DNA of 64,000 bases from Xanthobacter aminoxidans (GTDB lineage: Bacteria > Pseudomonadota > Alphaproteobacteria > Rhizobiales > Xanthobacteraceae), in the NCBI RefSeq assembly GCF_023571765.1, contig NZ_JAMJXC010000007.1:124001-188000 (forward strand), given 5' to 3'. The notes below the pieces were generated by a model, which was not told the origin of the DNA, did no database searches, and saw nothing but the letters and a program-made list of their open reading frames with translations. Positions 24,979 through 34,723 of the stretch are shown here, piece after piece; position 1 is the first letter of the stretch; every line of letters begins with the position of its first letter. Both the position numbers and the translations under genes were made by a program.

Positions 24979-25452
24979 ATGGCGCGCACCAGCCGCACCC
25001 CGGCGCGACTGAGCGGGGCCGTGCGCCACGCCGAGGCGACGCTTCAGGTGGAGACGCCCGGCGAGGGCTTCACCGACATCACCCGCGAGGCCACCGCCTT
25101 CCTCACCGAGATCGCCGCCGGCGACGGCGTGCTCACCGTCTTCTGCCGCCACACCTCGGCGTCCCTCACCATCCAGGAGAATGCCGACCCGGACGTGCAG
25201 ACCGATCTTCTCACCGCCCTGCGCACCCTCGCACCGCGCAATTTCCGCTGGGTGCACGACACCGAGGGGCCGGACGACATGCCGGCCCATGTGCGCACCA
25301 TGCTCAGCGACGCCAGCCTCTCCATCCCCGTGCGCGGCGGACGGCCGGGGCTCGGCACGTGGCAGGGCATCTACCTCGTGGAGCATCGCGAGCGGCCCCA
25401 TCGGCGCGAGGTGGTTTTGACTTTCACCGGAACGCTTGGTCAATTTCCCTGA
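24979..25452 (+). CDS. YjbQ / UPF0047 family protein
   Basis: A 157-residue single-domain protein. Family signatures are VFCRHTSASLTIQENADPDV (HTSAS at 58-62) and GTWQGIYLVEHRERPHRREV (126 onward), where conserved His and Glu residues line a pocket. E. coli YjbQ has weak thiamine-phosphate synthase activity, but its physiological role is unsettled. The protein is complete and starts at ATG 24979 after GGAGGAG. It stands alone. Confidence 0.92.
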   Translation: MARTSRTPARLSGAVRHAEATLQVETPGEGFTDITREATAFLTEIAAGDGVLTVFCRHTSASLTIQENADPDVQTDLLTALRTLAPRNFRWVHDTEGPDDMPAHVRTMLSDASLSIPVRGGRPGLGTWQGIYLVEHRERPHRREVVLTFTGTLGQFP

Positions 25453-25490
25453 TCGGCTTGTCACCGCTTCGCCACGGATTGATGATCGCA

Positions 25491-25500
25491 GAATCGATTC
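25491..25500. promoter_or_regulatory. Back-to-back GANTC (CcrM-type) sites upstream of the response regulator
   Basis: GAATCGATTC at 25491-25500 holds two abutting GANTC motifs in a perfect palindrome, 58 bases before the response regulator start. Methylation by CcrM at such sites tunes cell-cycle promoters in relatives; that role here is inference. Confidence 0.35.
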
Positions 25501-25557
25501 GCGCTAACGTTGTGGCGACCGCGCGACAAGAAGCTGAAGCCTTGCGGGGGAGGAAGC

Positions 25558-26232
25558 ATGGTGGAAGATGCCGGGAACGGACTGCGCCTCGTCATCGCCG
25601 ACGACCATCCCCTGTTCCGCGGTGCCTTGCGGGAAGCGGTGCTCGGCCGCAGCGCCGATGCCAGGATCGAGGAGGTCGGCACCTTCGACGACCTGACGGC
25701 GCTCTTGGAGCGCGACCCCGAGTTCGACCTGATCCTGCTCGACCTCACCATGCCCGGCGCGCGGGGCTTTTCCGGCCTCATCTATCTGCGCGCCCAGTAC
25801 ATGGCGATCCCGGTGGTGGTGGTCTCGGGCAATGAGGAGCCGGCGGTGATCCGCCGCTGCCTCGATCTCGGTGCCTCCGGCTTCATCCCCAAGAGCATGA
25901 GCGTCGGCAACATGCGCGATGCGGTGGCGCAGGTGCTGAAGGGCGAGACCTTCCTGCCGCCCGACATCAACGTGACCACCAAGGCCGACGCCGAGACCGA
26001 CGCCATCATCGCCCGCCTCTCCACCCTCACGCCCCAGCAGGTGCGGGTGCTGATGATGCTGGCCGAGGGCCGGCTCAACAAGCAGATCGCCTATGAGCTG
26101 TCCGTCTCCGAGGCGACGGTGAAGGCGCACGTCTCCGCCATCCTTCAGAAGCTGGGCGTGGAAAGCCGTACCCAGGCCGTGATCGCGGTGTCCAAGGTGG
26201 AACAGGGCCTGTGGAGCCATCCGCAGGCGTGA
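25558..26232 (+). CDS. NarL/FixJ-type response regulator (REC-LuxR)
   Basis: A 224-residue two-component regulator. The receiver domain has the acidic pair D15-D16, phospho-acceptor D62 in LILLDLTMP, S90 and K112, so it should be phosphorylatable. The C-terminal LuxR-type helix-turn-helix (LTPQQVRVLMMLAEGRLNKQIAYELSVSEATVKAHVSAIL) starts near residue 157. No sensor kinase is adjacent, so it is an orphan here. ATG 25558 is preceded by GGGGGAGG. The gene lies upstream of the AmpG-like gene, with a 138-base gap. Confidence 0.95.
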   Translation: MVEDAGNGLRLVIADDHPLFRGALREAVLGRSADARIEEVGTFDDLTALLERDPEFDLILLDLTMPGARGFSGLIYLRAQYMAIPVVVVSGNEEPAVIRRCLDLGASGFIPKSMSVGNMRDAVAQVLKGETFLPPDINVTTKADAETDAIIARLSTLTPQQVRVLMMLAEGRLNKQIAYELSVSEATVKAHVSAILQKLGVESRTQAVIAVSKVEQGLWSHPQA

Positions 26233-26370
26233 GCACGGACCGGCCCGTTCTGCCACGGTAGGAACCTCTTCACCGGTCACGCTCATAAAGCAGGGCGAGG
26301 ACCGGGATGCCGCGCGCAGCATCCCGCAGCGGCACGCCACCGGCGTTCCGGGAATGGCGGAAGGATCGAG

Positions 26371-27729
26371 ATGACCGAGCAAAGCCTCAGCCCGACCGGC
26401 TCCGAAGCCCCCCGGCGGCGCACCCTGAAGGAGGCCGTCGCGCTCTATACCCAGCGCGACGTGCTCTCCGTCAGCCTGCTCGGCTTCTCCTCCGGCCTGC
26501 CGCTGGCGCTCACCGGCGGCACGCTCTCGCTGTGGATGAAGGACGTGGGGGTGACGCTCACCGCCATCGGCCTGTTCAGCCTCGTGGGCCTGCCCTACAC
26601 GCTGAAGTTCCTGTGGGCGCCGGTGCTGGACGCGGTGGACGTGCCGATCCTGTCCCGCCTGCTCGGCCGGCGGCGCGGCTGGCTTCTGGCCTGCCAGGTT
26701 GTGCTCATCGCCGCCATCGCGGCGCTCGCGCTTCAGGACCCCATCAGCGCCCCCTTCGGCGTCGCCGCCTGCGCGCTGGCCGTCGCCATCGCCTCGGCGA
26801 CGCAGGACATCGCGGTGGATGCCTTCCGCGTGGAACGGCTGGAGAGCGCGAGCGAACAGGCCGCCGGCATGGCCGGATACGTCACCGGCTACCGCATCGC
26901 CATGCTGGCCACCGGCGCCGGCGTCATCGCGCTGGTCGCCTATCTGGAAACGGCGCTGGGCCTGCCGCGCGGCACCAGCTGGTTCTGGGGCTACATGATC
27001 GCCGCCGGATGCGTCGCCATCGGCCTCGTCGCCACCCTGTTCGCCCGCGAGCCCAGGGCGCCGGTGCGCGCGCCGGATGAAGGCACCGGACACCGGCTGG
27101 TGGCCACCACCGTGGGCGCGTTCGGCGAGTTCCTGCGCCGCAACCAGGCGGTGATGATCCTGCTGTTCGTGATGCTGTTCAAATTCTGCGATGCCTTCGC
27201 CGGCGTGCTCACCGGGCCGTTCGTGCTGGACATCGGCTTCTCGAAGGCCACCTACGTGGAGATCGTGAAGGTGGTGGGCTTCGGCGGCACCATCGCCGGC
27301 AGCTTCGTGGGCGCGTGGATCGCCCGCGAGCGTCCGCTGGTGACGTGCCTGTGGATCTCCGGCGTCCTCCAGATCACCTCCAACCTCGGCTTCACGCTCC
27401 AGGCCTATGTGGGCCCGAACGAGGCGGTGCTGACGGGCGTCATCCTCATCGAGAACTTCACCAGCGCCATCGGCACGGTGATCTTCGTGGCCTATCTCTC
27501 GGCCCTGTGCGGCGCGCGGGAGCATACCGCCACCCAGTACGCGCTGCTGACGGCGCTGACCGCGGTGGGCCGCACCCTGCTCGGTTCCTCCAGCGGCGCC
27601 ATCGCCGAGGCGTCGGGCTGGCCGCTGTTCTTCGTCCTCACCGCCGTCGCCGGCCTGCCGGGCCTCGCCGCCCTCGGATGGCTCCAGATGAAGGGGCACT
27701 TCGCCGAACTGGCCCGCGACAGGGCCTGA
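26371..27729 (+). CDS. AmpG-like muropeptide MFS permease
   Basis: A 452-residue MFS protein with 12-14 hydrophobic segments. The AmpG family signatures are LLGFSSGLPLALTGGTLSLWMKDVGV, LPYTLKFLWAPVLDAV and SATQDIAVDAFRVERL, including the conserved QDIAxDAxxV stretch. It would import anhydro-muropeptides from the periplasm for cell wall recycling and beta-lactamase induction. No ampC, ampR or nagZ is nearby. ATG 26371 follows GGAAGGATCGAG. Confidence 0.9.
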   Translation: MTEQSLSPTGSEAPRRRTLKEAVALYTQRDVLSVSLLGFSSGLPLALTGGTLSLWMKDVGVTLTAIGLFSLVGLPYTLKFLWAPVLDAVDVPILSRLLGRRRGWLLACQVVLIAAIAALALQDPISAPFGVAACALAVAIASATQDIAVDAFRVERLESASEQAAGMAGYVTGYRIAMLATGAGVIALVAYLETALGLPRGTSWFWGYMIAAGCVAIGLVATLFAREPRAPVRAPDEGTGHRLVATTVGAFGEFLRRNQAVMILLFVMLFKFCDAFAGVLTGPFVLDIGFSKATYVEIVKVVGFGGTIAGSFVGAWIARERPLVTCLWISGVLQITSNLGFTLQAYVGPNEAVLTGVILIENFTSAIGTVIFVAYLSALCGAREHTATQYALLTALTAVGRTLLGSSSGAIAEASGWPLFFVLTAVAGLPGLAALGWLQMKGHFAELARDRA

Positions 27730-27739
27730 CCGGCCCCCC

Positions 27740-28192
27740 TCAGCGCCGGCCGAAGGCGGGCCGGCTGAAGAACAGCAGCACCAGGGCGAGCGGGATCATG
27801 ATGTGATCCAGGATCTTGCCCGGCGGGGCGTGGGTGACATCCAGCGGGCGCATGTGGCCGAGCAGGTAGCGGCCCGCATATTCCACCACGATGAACACCA
27901 GCAGCAGCGGGATCAGCGCCCGATAGCGCGCCAGGGCGACCACATAGAGCAGCCCCATGATGAGCTGCGACAGGCCCCAGAGCGCGAAGACGAAGATCAC
28001 CGCCTGCCCTGCCTGGACCGGCGAGAAGGTATCGAGCGGAATGTGCGCCACCGACTGCGCCCCGCCATCCGGCGCCAGCATGTGGAACAGGCTGCGCCCG
28101 ATGGTCATGGCGGTGATCGCCGCGAACACCGCCACCACCGCACGGTGGCCGGGGAAGTGGTTGTCGATGCGGTCCGGCAGGATCCAGTTCAT
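27740..28192 (-). CDS. Integral membrane protein of unknown function
   Basis: A 150-residue protein with four membrane segments (about residues 16-38, 60-82, 86-106 and 128-146) and short loops. It includes HFPGHRAVVAVFAAITAM and AGRYLLGHMRPLDVTHAPPGKILDH. I do not recognise a named family. It has no signal peptide or catalytic motif. It converges on the AmpG-like gene and is followed upstream by a family A repeat. The histidines in the loops could bind metal or haem, but there is no direct evidence. Confidence 0.78.
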   Translation of the reverse strand: MNWILPDRIDNHFPGHRAVVAVFAAITAMTIGRSLFHMLAPDGGAQSVAHIPLDTFSPVQAGQAVIFVFALWGLSQLIMGLLYVVALARYRALIPLLLVFIVVEYAGRYLLGHMRPLDVTHAPPGKILDHIMIPLALVLLFFSRPAFGRR

Positions 28193-28343
28193 GGGGCGCT
28201 CCGGGCAGAAACAGAGGCGGCACGCGAGACGAAGCCGCCGCCCGGACTTATGGCATCGCTTGGCGCCCGGACCCGATGGCGGAAAATGGCCCGAAGGGTG
28301 GCCGTCATTGTCTGTCTCGGGCCGGCTCCCACGGCCCTCTCGC

Positions 28344-28454
28344 CGTCATGCCCGGGCTTGTCCCGGCCATCCACGTCGGGCCGATCGAGCGGGTGTCCCA
28401 GAACTGTTCCCGGCCGACCCACGTGGATGGCCGGGACAAGCCCGGCCATGACGG
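28344..28454. repeat. Family A palindromic repeat
   Basis: A 111-bp element with arms CGTCATGCCCGGGCTTGTCC and GGGACAAGCCCGGCCATGACGG around a centre containing CCACGTCGGG and CCCACGTGG. It lies between the 150-residue membrane protein gene and holA. Confidence 0.9.
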
Positions 28455-28511
28455 CGGTTCAGGGGAGAATAGCCAGGACAACCCCCGAACGACCGCTGCG
28501 ACGGGCGGCTG

Positions 28512-29537
28512 CTACCGCCGCCGCCCCGCCTGCTGGGCGACCTGCAACACCACCCGCTCGCAGATGGCGGGGGCGAGCGTCGCGTTGCGGCGGGCGGCGA
28601 GGACCGCGTCGTCGACGGCGAGGAGCGCCTTCATGCAGCGGTCGGGGTCGAGGCCGCGCAGGGCCTTTTCCAGCTTGGGCTTGCGCGAGAAATGCACCGG
28701 CGGGCGCGCGGAGCCCACCACGCTCTCGGGGCTCGATCCCCCGGCCACGGCCAGCGTCATGGGGTGCAAAGCGGTGAGCGCGCGCAGCAGGCCGCCCAGC
28801 ACGGCATCCGGCCGCGTTGCCGCGCCGAAGGCCTTGGAGAGGGCCGCCAGCGCATCCCGCGTCTCGCCGGCCAGCGCCGAATCCACCACGTCGTCCAGCG
28901 CCAGCGCCGAGGCGTCGCCGACGATGAGGCGCACGTCCTCCAGCGTCACGCGCTCGGTGCCCATGCCATAGAGGATGAGCTTGGCGATCTCCCCGCGCGA
29001 GGCCAGCCGGTCGCCGCCGATGAGGGAGACGAGCAGCTCGCGCGCGTCGCGATCGATGGAGAGGCCGGCCTCCGCCATCATCTGATCCACGAGGCGGGCG
29101 AGGTCGCGCTCGCTGTCGGCGTAGCAGGCGATGGCCAGGGCGTTCTGGGCGTTCTCGCACAGGGTGCGGAGCGGGGCGCCCTTCTTCAGGTCGCCGGCCT
29201 CCACCACCACCAGCGCATCGCAGGGGTTGGAGAGCACCGGCTGGATCGCGGGCACGATGTTCTTGGAGCCGGCGCGCACCCACACCACCCGCTCGCCGCC
29301 GAACAGGCCGATGGTGGAGGTCTCGTCGATCAGCCGGCGGGGATCGGAGGCGATCTCGTCGCCCTCCAGCCGCACCAGCGCGAAGGGATCGTGGGCATCG
29401 GGCACGGCGCGGCGCACCAGTCCCTCGGCGCGCTCGCGCACGAGGCCGGTGTCGGGGCCGTAGATGAGGATGACGCTCTTGGACCGGTCGCGCCGGGCGA
29501 GCGCCGCGTCGGCGTCGCCGGGCCGGACCGCGACCAT
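28512..29537 (-). CDS. holA: DNA polymerase III subunit delta
   Basis: The 341-residue delta subunit that opens the beta clamp. It begins MVAVRPGDADAALARRDRSKSVILIYGPDTGLVRERAE, a normal N-terminus for the family, and continues with the AAA+-like first two domains (no functional P-loop is needed in delta) and a C-terminal helical domain with SRKPKLEKALRGLDPDRCMKAL. It is the last gene of leuS-lptE-holA on the minus strand, starting four bases after the lptE stop. Confidence 0.94.
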   Translation of the reverse strand: MVAVRPGDADAALARRDRSKSVILIYGPDTGLVRERAEGLVRRAVPDAHDPFALVRLEGDEIASDPRRLIDETSTIGLFGGERVVWVRAGSKNIVPAIQPVLSNPCDALVVVEAGDLKKGAPLRTLCENAQNALAIACYADSERDLARLVDQMMAEAGLSIDRDARELLVSLIGGDRLASRGEIAKLILYGMGTERVTLEDVRLIVGDASALALDDVVDSALAGETRDALAALSKAFGAATRPDAVLGGLLRALTALHPMTLAVAGGSSPESVVGSARPPVHFSRKPKLEKALRGLDPDRCMKALLAVDDAVLAARRNATLAPAICERVVLQVAQQAGRRR

Positions 29538-29541
29538 CCGC

Positions 29542-30126
29542 TCAGCTCGCCGAACGGGCCGGCGGCGCGTTGCCGGTGCGGATGAACCACGCGGCAAGCT
29601 GCGCCTTGATCTGGTCCGCCACGGAACGGGCGGCCCGCTTCTCGGCGTCGATCTGGGCGCTGTAGTTGGCGAAGCGCTGGTCGCTGGTGTCGATGGTGGC
29701 GGAGCCGGTGGCGGCGCCTTCCACCTGAGTGATCTTCTTCTTGTCGTCCGCCTTGATGATGCGCCAGTTAGCGGTGACGCGGATGATCTGGTTCTCGGGC
29801 AGGCCGGAGGCCGAATTGATGAGCGCGGTGGAGACGGACGAATCCACCGTGATGATCATCTGCAGCGGCGCGCCCTTGGGGTTCCCCTCGCCGCCGGTGA
29901 GGGCGAAGATCAGGTCGTTGCGCAGATCATTGCCGAGCCGGCCCTGGATCTGCACGATCTCCACATCCCGCATCTTGTCGAGCAGCGCCGGGCCGCCGGT
30001 GGTCGAGTTCTCGGCATAGAGCGGCTGGAAGCAGCCCGCGAGCGCCCCGGAGAGGGCGCACACCAGCATCAGCCGCCCCAGAAGGGCGGCGGGGCGCATG
30101 CGGAAGGACGGATCAGGCGACGACAT
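29542..30126 (-). CDS. lptE: LPS-assembly lipoprotein LptE
   Basis: A 194-residue outer-membrane lipoprotein that plugs the LptD barrel and helps insert LPS. The lipobox LAGC (ALSGALAGC, Cys ~32) is preceded by a hydrophobic signal and followed by [13 protein letters not shown], the alphaproteobacterial LptE start. ATG 30126 has AGAGGA upstream and overlaps the leuS end by 14 bases; an inner ATG at 30099 would give a shorter signal peptide. The leuS-lptE-holA order is conserved in relatives. Confidence 0.93.
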   Translation of the reverse strand: MSSPDPSFRMRPAALLGRLMLVCALSGALAGCFQPLYAENSTTGGPALLDKMRDVEIVQIQGRLGNDLRNDLIFALTGGEGNPKGAPLQMIITVDSSVSTALINSASGLPENQIIRVTANWRIIKADDKKKITQVEGAATGSATIDTSDQRFANYSAQIDAEKRAARSVADQIKAQLAAWFIRTGNAPPARSAS

Positions 30127-32803
30127 TCACGATCCTCTGCGGCACCACGATGATACGCTTCGGCGCGCGTCCGTCGAGTGCCCGCTGGACGCTTTCCAGC
30201 GCGAGCACGGCGGCCTCGACCTCGGCCGGGGTCGCCTCGCGCGGGACGACGATATCGTCGCGCTTCTTGCCATTGATCTGGATCGGAAGTGTGACCGTGT
30301 CGCGGCGCAGCAGATCGGCCTCGGTGGCCGGCCAGGAGGTCTCCGCCACCAGCGTGCTCTCCTGCGACCCGTGGCCGAGCGCGACCCAGCACTCCTCGGC
30401 GAGGTGCGGCGTCATGGGAGCGACCACGCCGGTGAGCATCTCGGCGGCTTCGCGCAGCGCGAAGGCAAGGTCTTCCGGCACCTCAGGCGCCGAACGGGCG
30501 GCAGCGACGGCCGAGCCGAACACGTTGGCGAACTCGTGGACATGCGCTACGGCCACGTTGAAGCGCAGCCGCTCGATGTCCTCGGCCACCGTCGCAACGA
30601 GCCCATGGGCGGCGCGGCGCAGGCCGAGGGCCTGCTCGCCGAACGTTTCGGGGCGCGCGGCGCCCGGCTTGGCACCCAGCTCCACCGCCTCGTTCACCAG
30701 ACGCCACACGCGCTGCACGAAGCGCCAGGCGCCCTCGATGCCGCCCTGCGTCCACTCGCTGTCGCGCTCGGGCGGGGTGTCGGAGAGCATGAACCAGCGG
30801 GCGCAGTCCACGCCGTAGGTATCCGCCACCACCTCGGGCGCCACCACGTTGCGCTTGGACTTGGACATCTTCTCCGGCGGGGAGACGGTGACGGGCGTGC
30901 CGTCCGAGATCCGCACCGCCTTGCCGTTGCCGAGGAGCTTCACCTCCTCGGGGAAGAGCCACTTGCCCTCGGTATCCTTGTACGTCTCGTGGACGATCAT
31001 GCCCTGGGTGAAGAGGCCGGCGAACGGCTCTTCCAGGTCCACCCGGCCGCAATGCTTCAGCGCGCGGGTGAAGAAGCGGGAATAGAGCAGGTGCAGGATC
31101 GCGTGCTCGATGCCGCCGATATACTGGTCCACCGGCAGCCAGTGGCTCACCGCCGCCTTATCCAGCGGCTTCTCCACGTTGTCGGAGGCGTAGCGCAGGA
31201 AGTACCAGGACGAATCCACGAAGGTGTCCATGGTGTCCGTCTCGCGCCGGGCCGGCTTGCCGCACTTGGGGCACGGCACGTCGCGCCACGCCTTGGCGCG
31301 GTCCAGCGGATTGCCGGGACGGTCGAACGTCACATCGTCCGGCAATTCCACCGGAAGCTGGTCGCGGGGTACGCCCACCGGGCCGCAGTCGTCGCAATGG
31401 ATGACCGGGATGGGGCAGCCCCAGTAGCGCTGGCGCGAGATGCCCCAGTCGCGCAGGCGGAAGTTCACCCGCCGCGTGCCCTGCGGCTCGCCCGCGACGC
31501 GGAAGCGCTCGAGCTGGCGGGCCACCGCCTCCTTGGCCTCGGGCACGCTCATGCCATCGAGGAAGGCGGAGTTGAACAGGGTGCCGTCGCCGTCATAGGG
31601 CCCATCGGCCACCGAGAAGGTGGCGGGGTCCGCGCCCTCGGGCAGCACCACGGGGGTGATGGCGAGGTCGTATTTGGTGGCGAAGTCGAAGTCGCGTTGG
31701 TCGTGGGCCGGGCAGCCGAAGATGGCGCCGGTGCCGTAGTCCATCAGCACGAAGTTGGCGACATAGACCGGCACGGTGCGCGTGGCGTCCAGCGGATGGA
31801 CGACACTGAGGCCGGTGGCGTAGCCCTTCTTCTCCTGCGTCTCGATCTCTTCCGCCGAGGTGCCGCCGCGCTTGCACTCGGCGATGAAGGCGGAGAGCTG
31901 CCCGTCCGTGCCGGCGAGGTGCTTGGCCAGCGGATGATCGGGCGAGAGCGCGAGGAAGGAGGCGCCGAACAGGGTGTCCGGGCGGGTGGTGTAGACCTTC
32001 ACCGCCTTGGTGCCGGCGGGCAGCTTCTCCACACCCGCCTTGGCGAACTCGAACAGCACTTCGAGCCCTTCCGAGCGGCCGATCCAGTTGCGCTGCATGA
32101 GGCGCACCTTGTCCGGCCAGCGGTCGAGCGTGTCGATGGCGTCGAGCAGTTCCTGGGCGAACTGGGTGATGCGCAGGAACCACTGCGACAGCTTGCGCCG
32201 CTCCACGATGGCGCCGGAGCGCCAGCCGCGGCCGTCGATCACCTGCTCGTTGGCGAGCACGGTGTTGTCCACCGGGTCCCAATTGACCTCGCTCTCCTTG
32301 CGATAGGCGAGGCCGTTGTCCAGGAAGTCGAGGAAGATGCGCTGCTGCTCCACGTAATAGGACGGGTCGCAGGTGGCGATCTCGCGGTTCCAGTCGAGCG
32401 ACAGGCCGAGCAGCTGGAGCTGCTCGCGCATGGAGGCGATGTTCTCGTAGGTCCAGCTCTTGGGGTGGATGCCGCGCTCGATGGCCGCATTCTCCGCCGG
32501 CAGGCCGAAGGCGTCCCAGCCCATGGGATGGAGCACGTTGAAGCCCTGCATGCGCTTGTAGCGCGCGAGCACGTCGCCCATCACATAGTTGCGGCCGTGG
32601 CCGATATGGATGCGCCCCGACGGATAGGGGAACATCTCCATGACGAAGAATTTCGGACGCGGGTCGTCGTTGCGCGTGCGGAAGATGCCGCGCTCGGCCC
32701 AGGTCTTCTGCCACTTCGGCTCGGCTTCGCGGGCGTTGTAGCGGTCTTGAGTGCGGTCTTGCGCGCGCTCGGCGGCGTTGTCCGGCATACGATCTTGGGT
32801 CAT
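30113..32803 (-). CDS. leuS: Leucyl-tRNA synthetase
   Basis: An 896-residue class Ia synthetase. The HIGH motif is [20 protein letters not shown] near the N-terminus and the KMSKS motif is [13 protein letters not shown]. The CP1 editing domain with the conserved GTxxxPAHDxRD-like segment ([16 protein letters not shown]) is present. The frame is open for 96 bases upstream, but [17 protein letters not shown] at 32803 is a better start. It heads the three-gene leuS-lptE-holA unit. Upstream is a 440-base region full of repeats. Confidence 0.97.
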   Translation of the reverse strand: MTQDRMPDNAAERAQDRTQDRYNAREAEPKWQKTWAERGIFRTRNDDPRPKFFVMEMFPYPSGRIHIGHGRNYVMGDVLARYKRMQGFNVLHPMGWDAFGLPAENAAIERGIHPKSWTYENIASMREQLQLLGLSLDWNREIATCDPSYYVEQQRIFLDFLDNGLAYRKESEVNWDPVDNTVLANEQVIDGRGWRSGAIVERRKLSQWFLRITQFAQELLDAIDTLDRWPDKVRLMQRNWIGRSEGLEVLFEFAKAGVEKLPAGTKAVKVYTTRPDTLFGASFLALSPDHPLAKHLAGTDGQLSAFIAECKRGGTSAEEIETQEKKGYATGLSVVHPLDATRTVPVYVANFVLMDYGTGAIFGCPAHDQRDFDFATKYDLAITPVVLPEGADPATFSVADGPYDGDGTLFNSAFLDGMSVPEAKEAVARQLERFRVAGEPQGTRRVNFRLRDWGISRQRYWGCPIPVIHCDDCGPVGVPRDQLPVELPDDVTFDRPGNPLDRAKAWRDVPCPKCGKPARRETDTMDTFVDSSWYFLRYASDNVEKPLDKAAVSHWLPVDQYIGGIEHAILHLLYSRFFTRALKHCGRVDLEEPFAGLFTQGMIVHETYKDTEGKWLFPEEVKLLGNGKAVRISDGTPVTVSPPEKMSKSKRNVVAPEVVADTYGVDCARWFMLSDTPPERDSEWTQGGIEGAWRFVQRVWRLVNEAVELGAKPGAARPETFGEQALGLRRAAHGLVATVAEDIERLRFNVAVAHVHEFANVFGSAVAAARSAPEVPEDLAFALREAAEMLTGVVAPMTPHLAEECWVALGHGSQESTLVAETSWPATEADLLRRDTVTLPIQINGKKRDDIVVPREATPAEVEAAVLALESVQRALDGRAPKRIIVVPQRIVNVVA

Positions 32804-32879
32804 GGGTCCGTCAGGCGTCGAAACGGCCGGGACTAGGACAGAAACAAACCCTGCGGTCAACCGTCCCGCACCGCCGAAG

Positions 32880-33136
32880 GTGCCCCGGACAAGCGACACC
32901 GAAGGTGGAGTGCTGAGCCGGGGGCCAGCGCAGGACTCCCGCGCAGCGGGGCCATCCCTCCCCTCTCCCCTTGCGGGAGAGGGGTCGGGGGTGAGGGGGC
33001 GGCGGCCTCATCATGCGTCGCGATGCCGGTTCTCGCGGCACCACACCCCTCACCCCACCCCTCTCCCGCAAGGGGAGAGGGGGCACGGCCTGCACCTTCC
33101 GTCGACGCTGCATGCGTCCGGGGCACGAGGGCGGTG
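32880..33136. repeat. Family B repeat copy 1, interrupted by an inverted repeat (family C)
   Basis: The outer parts, beginning GTGCCCCGGACAAGCGAC and ending CATGCGTCCGGGGCACG, are the reverse complement of the ends of family B at 34724-34904. Between them, at 32955-33083, lies a ~129-bp inverted repeat with arms CCCTCTCCCCTTGCGGGAGA and TCTCCCGCAAGGGGAGAGGG. So one repeat appears inserted into, or to replace the middle of, another. The whole lies in the 32804-33243 interval between leuS and the antiporter gene, which holds no gene. Confidence 0.78.
32955..33083. repeat. Family C inverted repeat (CCCTCTCCCCTTGCGGGAGAG)
   Basis: Each arm is itself a palindrome (CTCTCCC / GGGAGAG around a TTGC loop) and the arms face each other across ~75 bases containing CATCATGCGTCGCGATGCCG. 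Such elements fold into a long cruciform. It is nested in the family B copy. Confidence 0.8.
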
Positions 33137-33243
33137 CAAGCGCCCCACCCATTCCACTGAAGGACGACGGCGGCCGGTTTGGCCTTGCCACATGCCGGCC
33201 CATCGTCCATCAAACCGTGGGGACATCAATCTGGAGGGTGGCG

Positions 33244-34698
33244 ATGACGGCGCCGGGTCGCGGGATGAGAGTCGCTTCGGGAATTGCAGCAACACTCCTC
33301 CTGACCACCCTATCAGCCGCGCCTGCGCTTGCGGCGGACGGGGTTCCCGCCCTCAACGGCGCGAAGCTCCCGCTGCTCTGGGGCATCCCCTTCGCCGGCA
33401 TGCTGCTGTCGATCGCCCTGTTCCCGCTGCTCGCGAACCACTTCTGGCACCACCATTACGGCAAGGTGGCGCTGTTCTGGGGGTTGGCCTTCGCGGTGCC
33501 CTTCTCGCTCACCTACGGCCCGTCGGCGACGGCGCACGAGGTGGTGCACACGGCACTCTTGGAATACATCCCCTTCATCATCCTGCTGTTCGCCCTGTTC
33601 ACCGTGTCCGGCGGCATCCTCGTCACCGGCAATCTCAAGGGCACGCCGCTGGTCAACACGGTGATCCTGGCTTTCGGCACGGTGATCGCCAGCCTCATCG
33701 GCACCACCGGCGCCTCCATGGTGCTCATCCGCCCGCTGCTGCGCGCCAATGACGACCGCCAGCACAATGTGCACACGGTGGTGTTCTTCATCTTCCTGGT
33801 GTCGAACATCGGCGGCTCGCTGACGCCGCTGGGCGACCCGCCCCTGTTCCTCGGCTTCCTGAAGGGCGTGAACTTCTTCTGGACCACCACCCACCTGCTA
33901 CACGACACGGCGGTGATCGCGGCCATCCTGCTCGTCGCCTATTACCTGCTGGACCGCTTCTTCTACGCCCGCGAGGACGAGGTGATCCGCAATCCGCCGG
34001 ACCCCACCCCGGCGACCGACAGCCTCGGCCTGCGCGGGGCGCAGAACCTGCCGCTGCTCGGCGGCATCATCGGCGCCATCCTCATCTCGGCGCTGTGGAA
34101 GCCGGGCATCAATTTCGACGTCTACGGCACCCATCTGGAGCTGCAATGGGTGGTGCGCGACGTGCTGCTCGTGGTGTTCGCGCTGATCTCGCTGGCCATC
34201 ACCCCGGCGCTGGTGCGCGAGCGCAACGGCTTCGACTGGGAGCCGATCCTGGAAGTGGCGAAGCTGTTCGCCGCCATCTTCCTCACCATCATCCCGGTCA
34301 TCGCCATCCTGAAGGCCGGCGCCAGCGGCGCCCTCGCCCCGCTGGTCAACCTCGTCACCACGCCGGACGGCCAGCCGGTGAACGTCTGGTACTTCTGGCT
34401 GACGGGCGCGCTCTCCGCCTTCCTCGACAATGCCCCGACCTATCTCGTGTTCTTCAACCTCGCCGGCGGCGATCCCCACCAGCTCATGGGGCCGCTCGCG
34501 GTGACGCTGGAGGCGATCTCGGCCGGCGCGGTGTTCATGGGCGCGCTGACCTATATCGGCAACGCACCCAACTTCATGGTGCTCTCCATCGCCCGCCATC
34601 GCGGCGTGAAGATGCCGAGCTTCTTCGGCTACATGGCCTGGTCGTTCAGCTTCCTGCTGCCGCCCTTCGCGCTGATCACCTGGCTGTATTTCGTCTGA
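33244..34698 (+). CDS. NhaD / CitMHS_2-type sodium-proton antiporter family protein
   Basis: A 484-residue membrane protein with an N-terminal signal-like stretch (RVASGIAATLLLTTLSAAPALAAD) and about 12 membrane segments. Motifs are SNIGGSLTPLGDPPLFLGFLKG, the ion-transporter superfamily substrate loop, its counterpart SAFLDNAPTYLVFFNLAGG, and the late GALTYIGNAPNFMV. This is the NhaD/ArsB/citrate-like IT superfamily; proteins like it are annotated as Na+/H+ antiporters. ATG 33244 has TGGAGGG upstream. The exact cation or anion is not determinable. Confidence 0.85.
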   Translation: MTAPGRGMRVASGIAATLLLTTLSAAPALAADGVPALNGAKLPLLWGIPFAGMLLSIALFPLLANHFWHHHYGKVALFWGLAFAVPFSLTYGPSATAHEVVHTALLEYIPFIILLFALFTVSGGILVTGNLKGTPLVNTVILAFGTVIASLIGTTGASMVLIRPLLRANDDRQHNVHTVVFFIFLVSNIGGSLTPLGDPPLFLGFLKGVNFFWTTTHLLHDTAVIAAILLVAYYLLDRFFYAREDEVIRNPPDPTPATDSLGLRGAQNLPLLGGIIGAILISALWKPGINFDVYGTHLELQWVVRDVLLVVFALISLAITPALVRERNGFDWEPILEVAKLFAAIFLTIIPVIAILKAGASGALAPLVNLVTTPDGQPVNVWYFWLTGALSAFLDNAPTYLVFFNLAGGDPHQLMGPLAVTLEAISAGAVFMGALTYIGNAPNFMVLSIARHRGVKMPSFFGYMAWSFSFLLPPFALITWLYFV

Positions 34699-34723
34699 GG
34701 GGGTGGGCATGCCGGTGGCATAC

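Noticed and set aside
30098-32836. A ~912-codon open frame antisense to leuS
   Set aside because: It is rich in His, Arg, Ala and Gly, has no recognisable motif, and lies opposite an intact leucyl-tRNA synthetase. Reverse-strand openness is a codon-usage artefact.
32804-33243. Extended N-terminus of the antiporter gene through the repeat region
   Set aside because: The frame is open from 33013, but it would translate the inverted repeat into Arg/Pro-rich sequence. ATG 33244 has TGGAGGG upstream and begins a signal-like helix.
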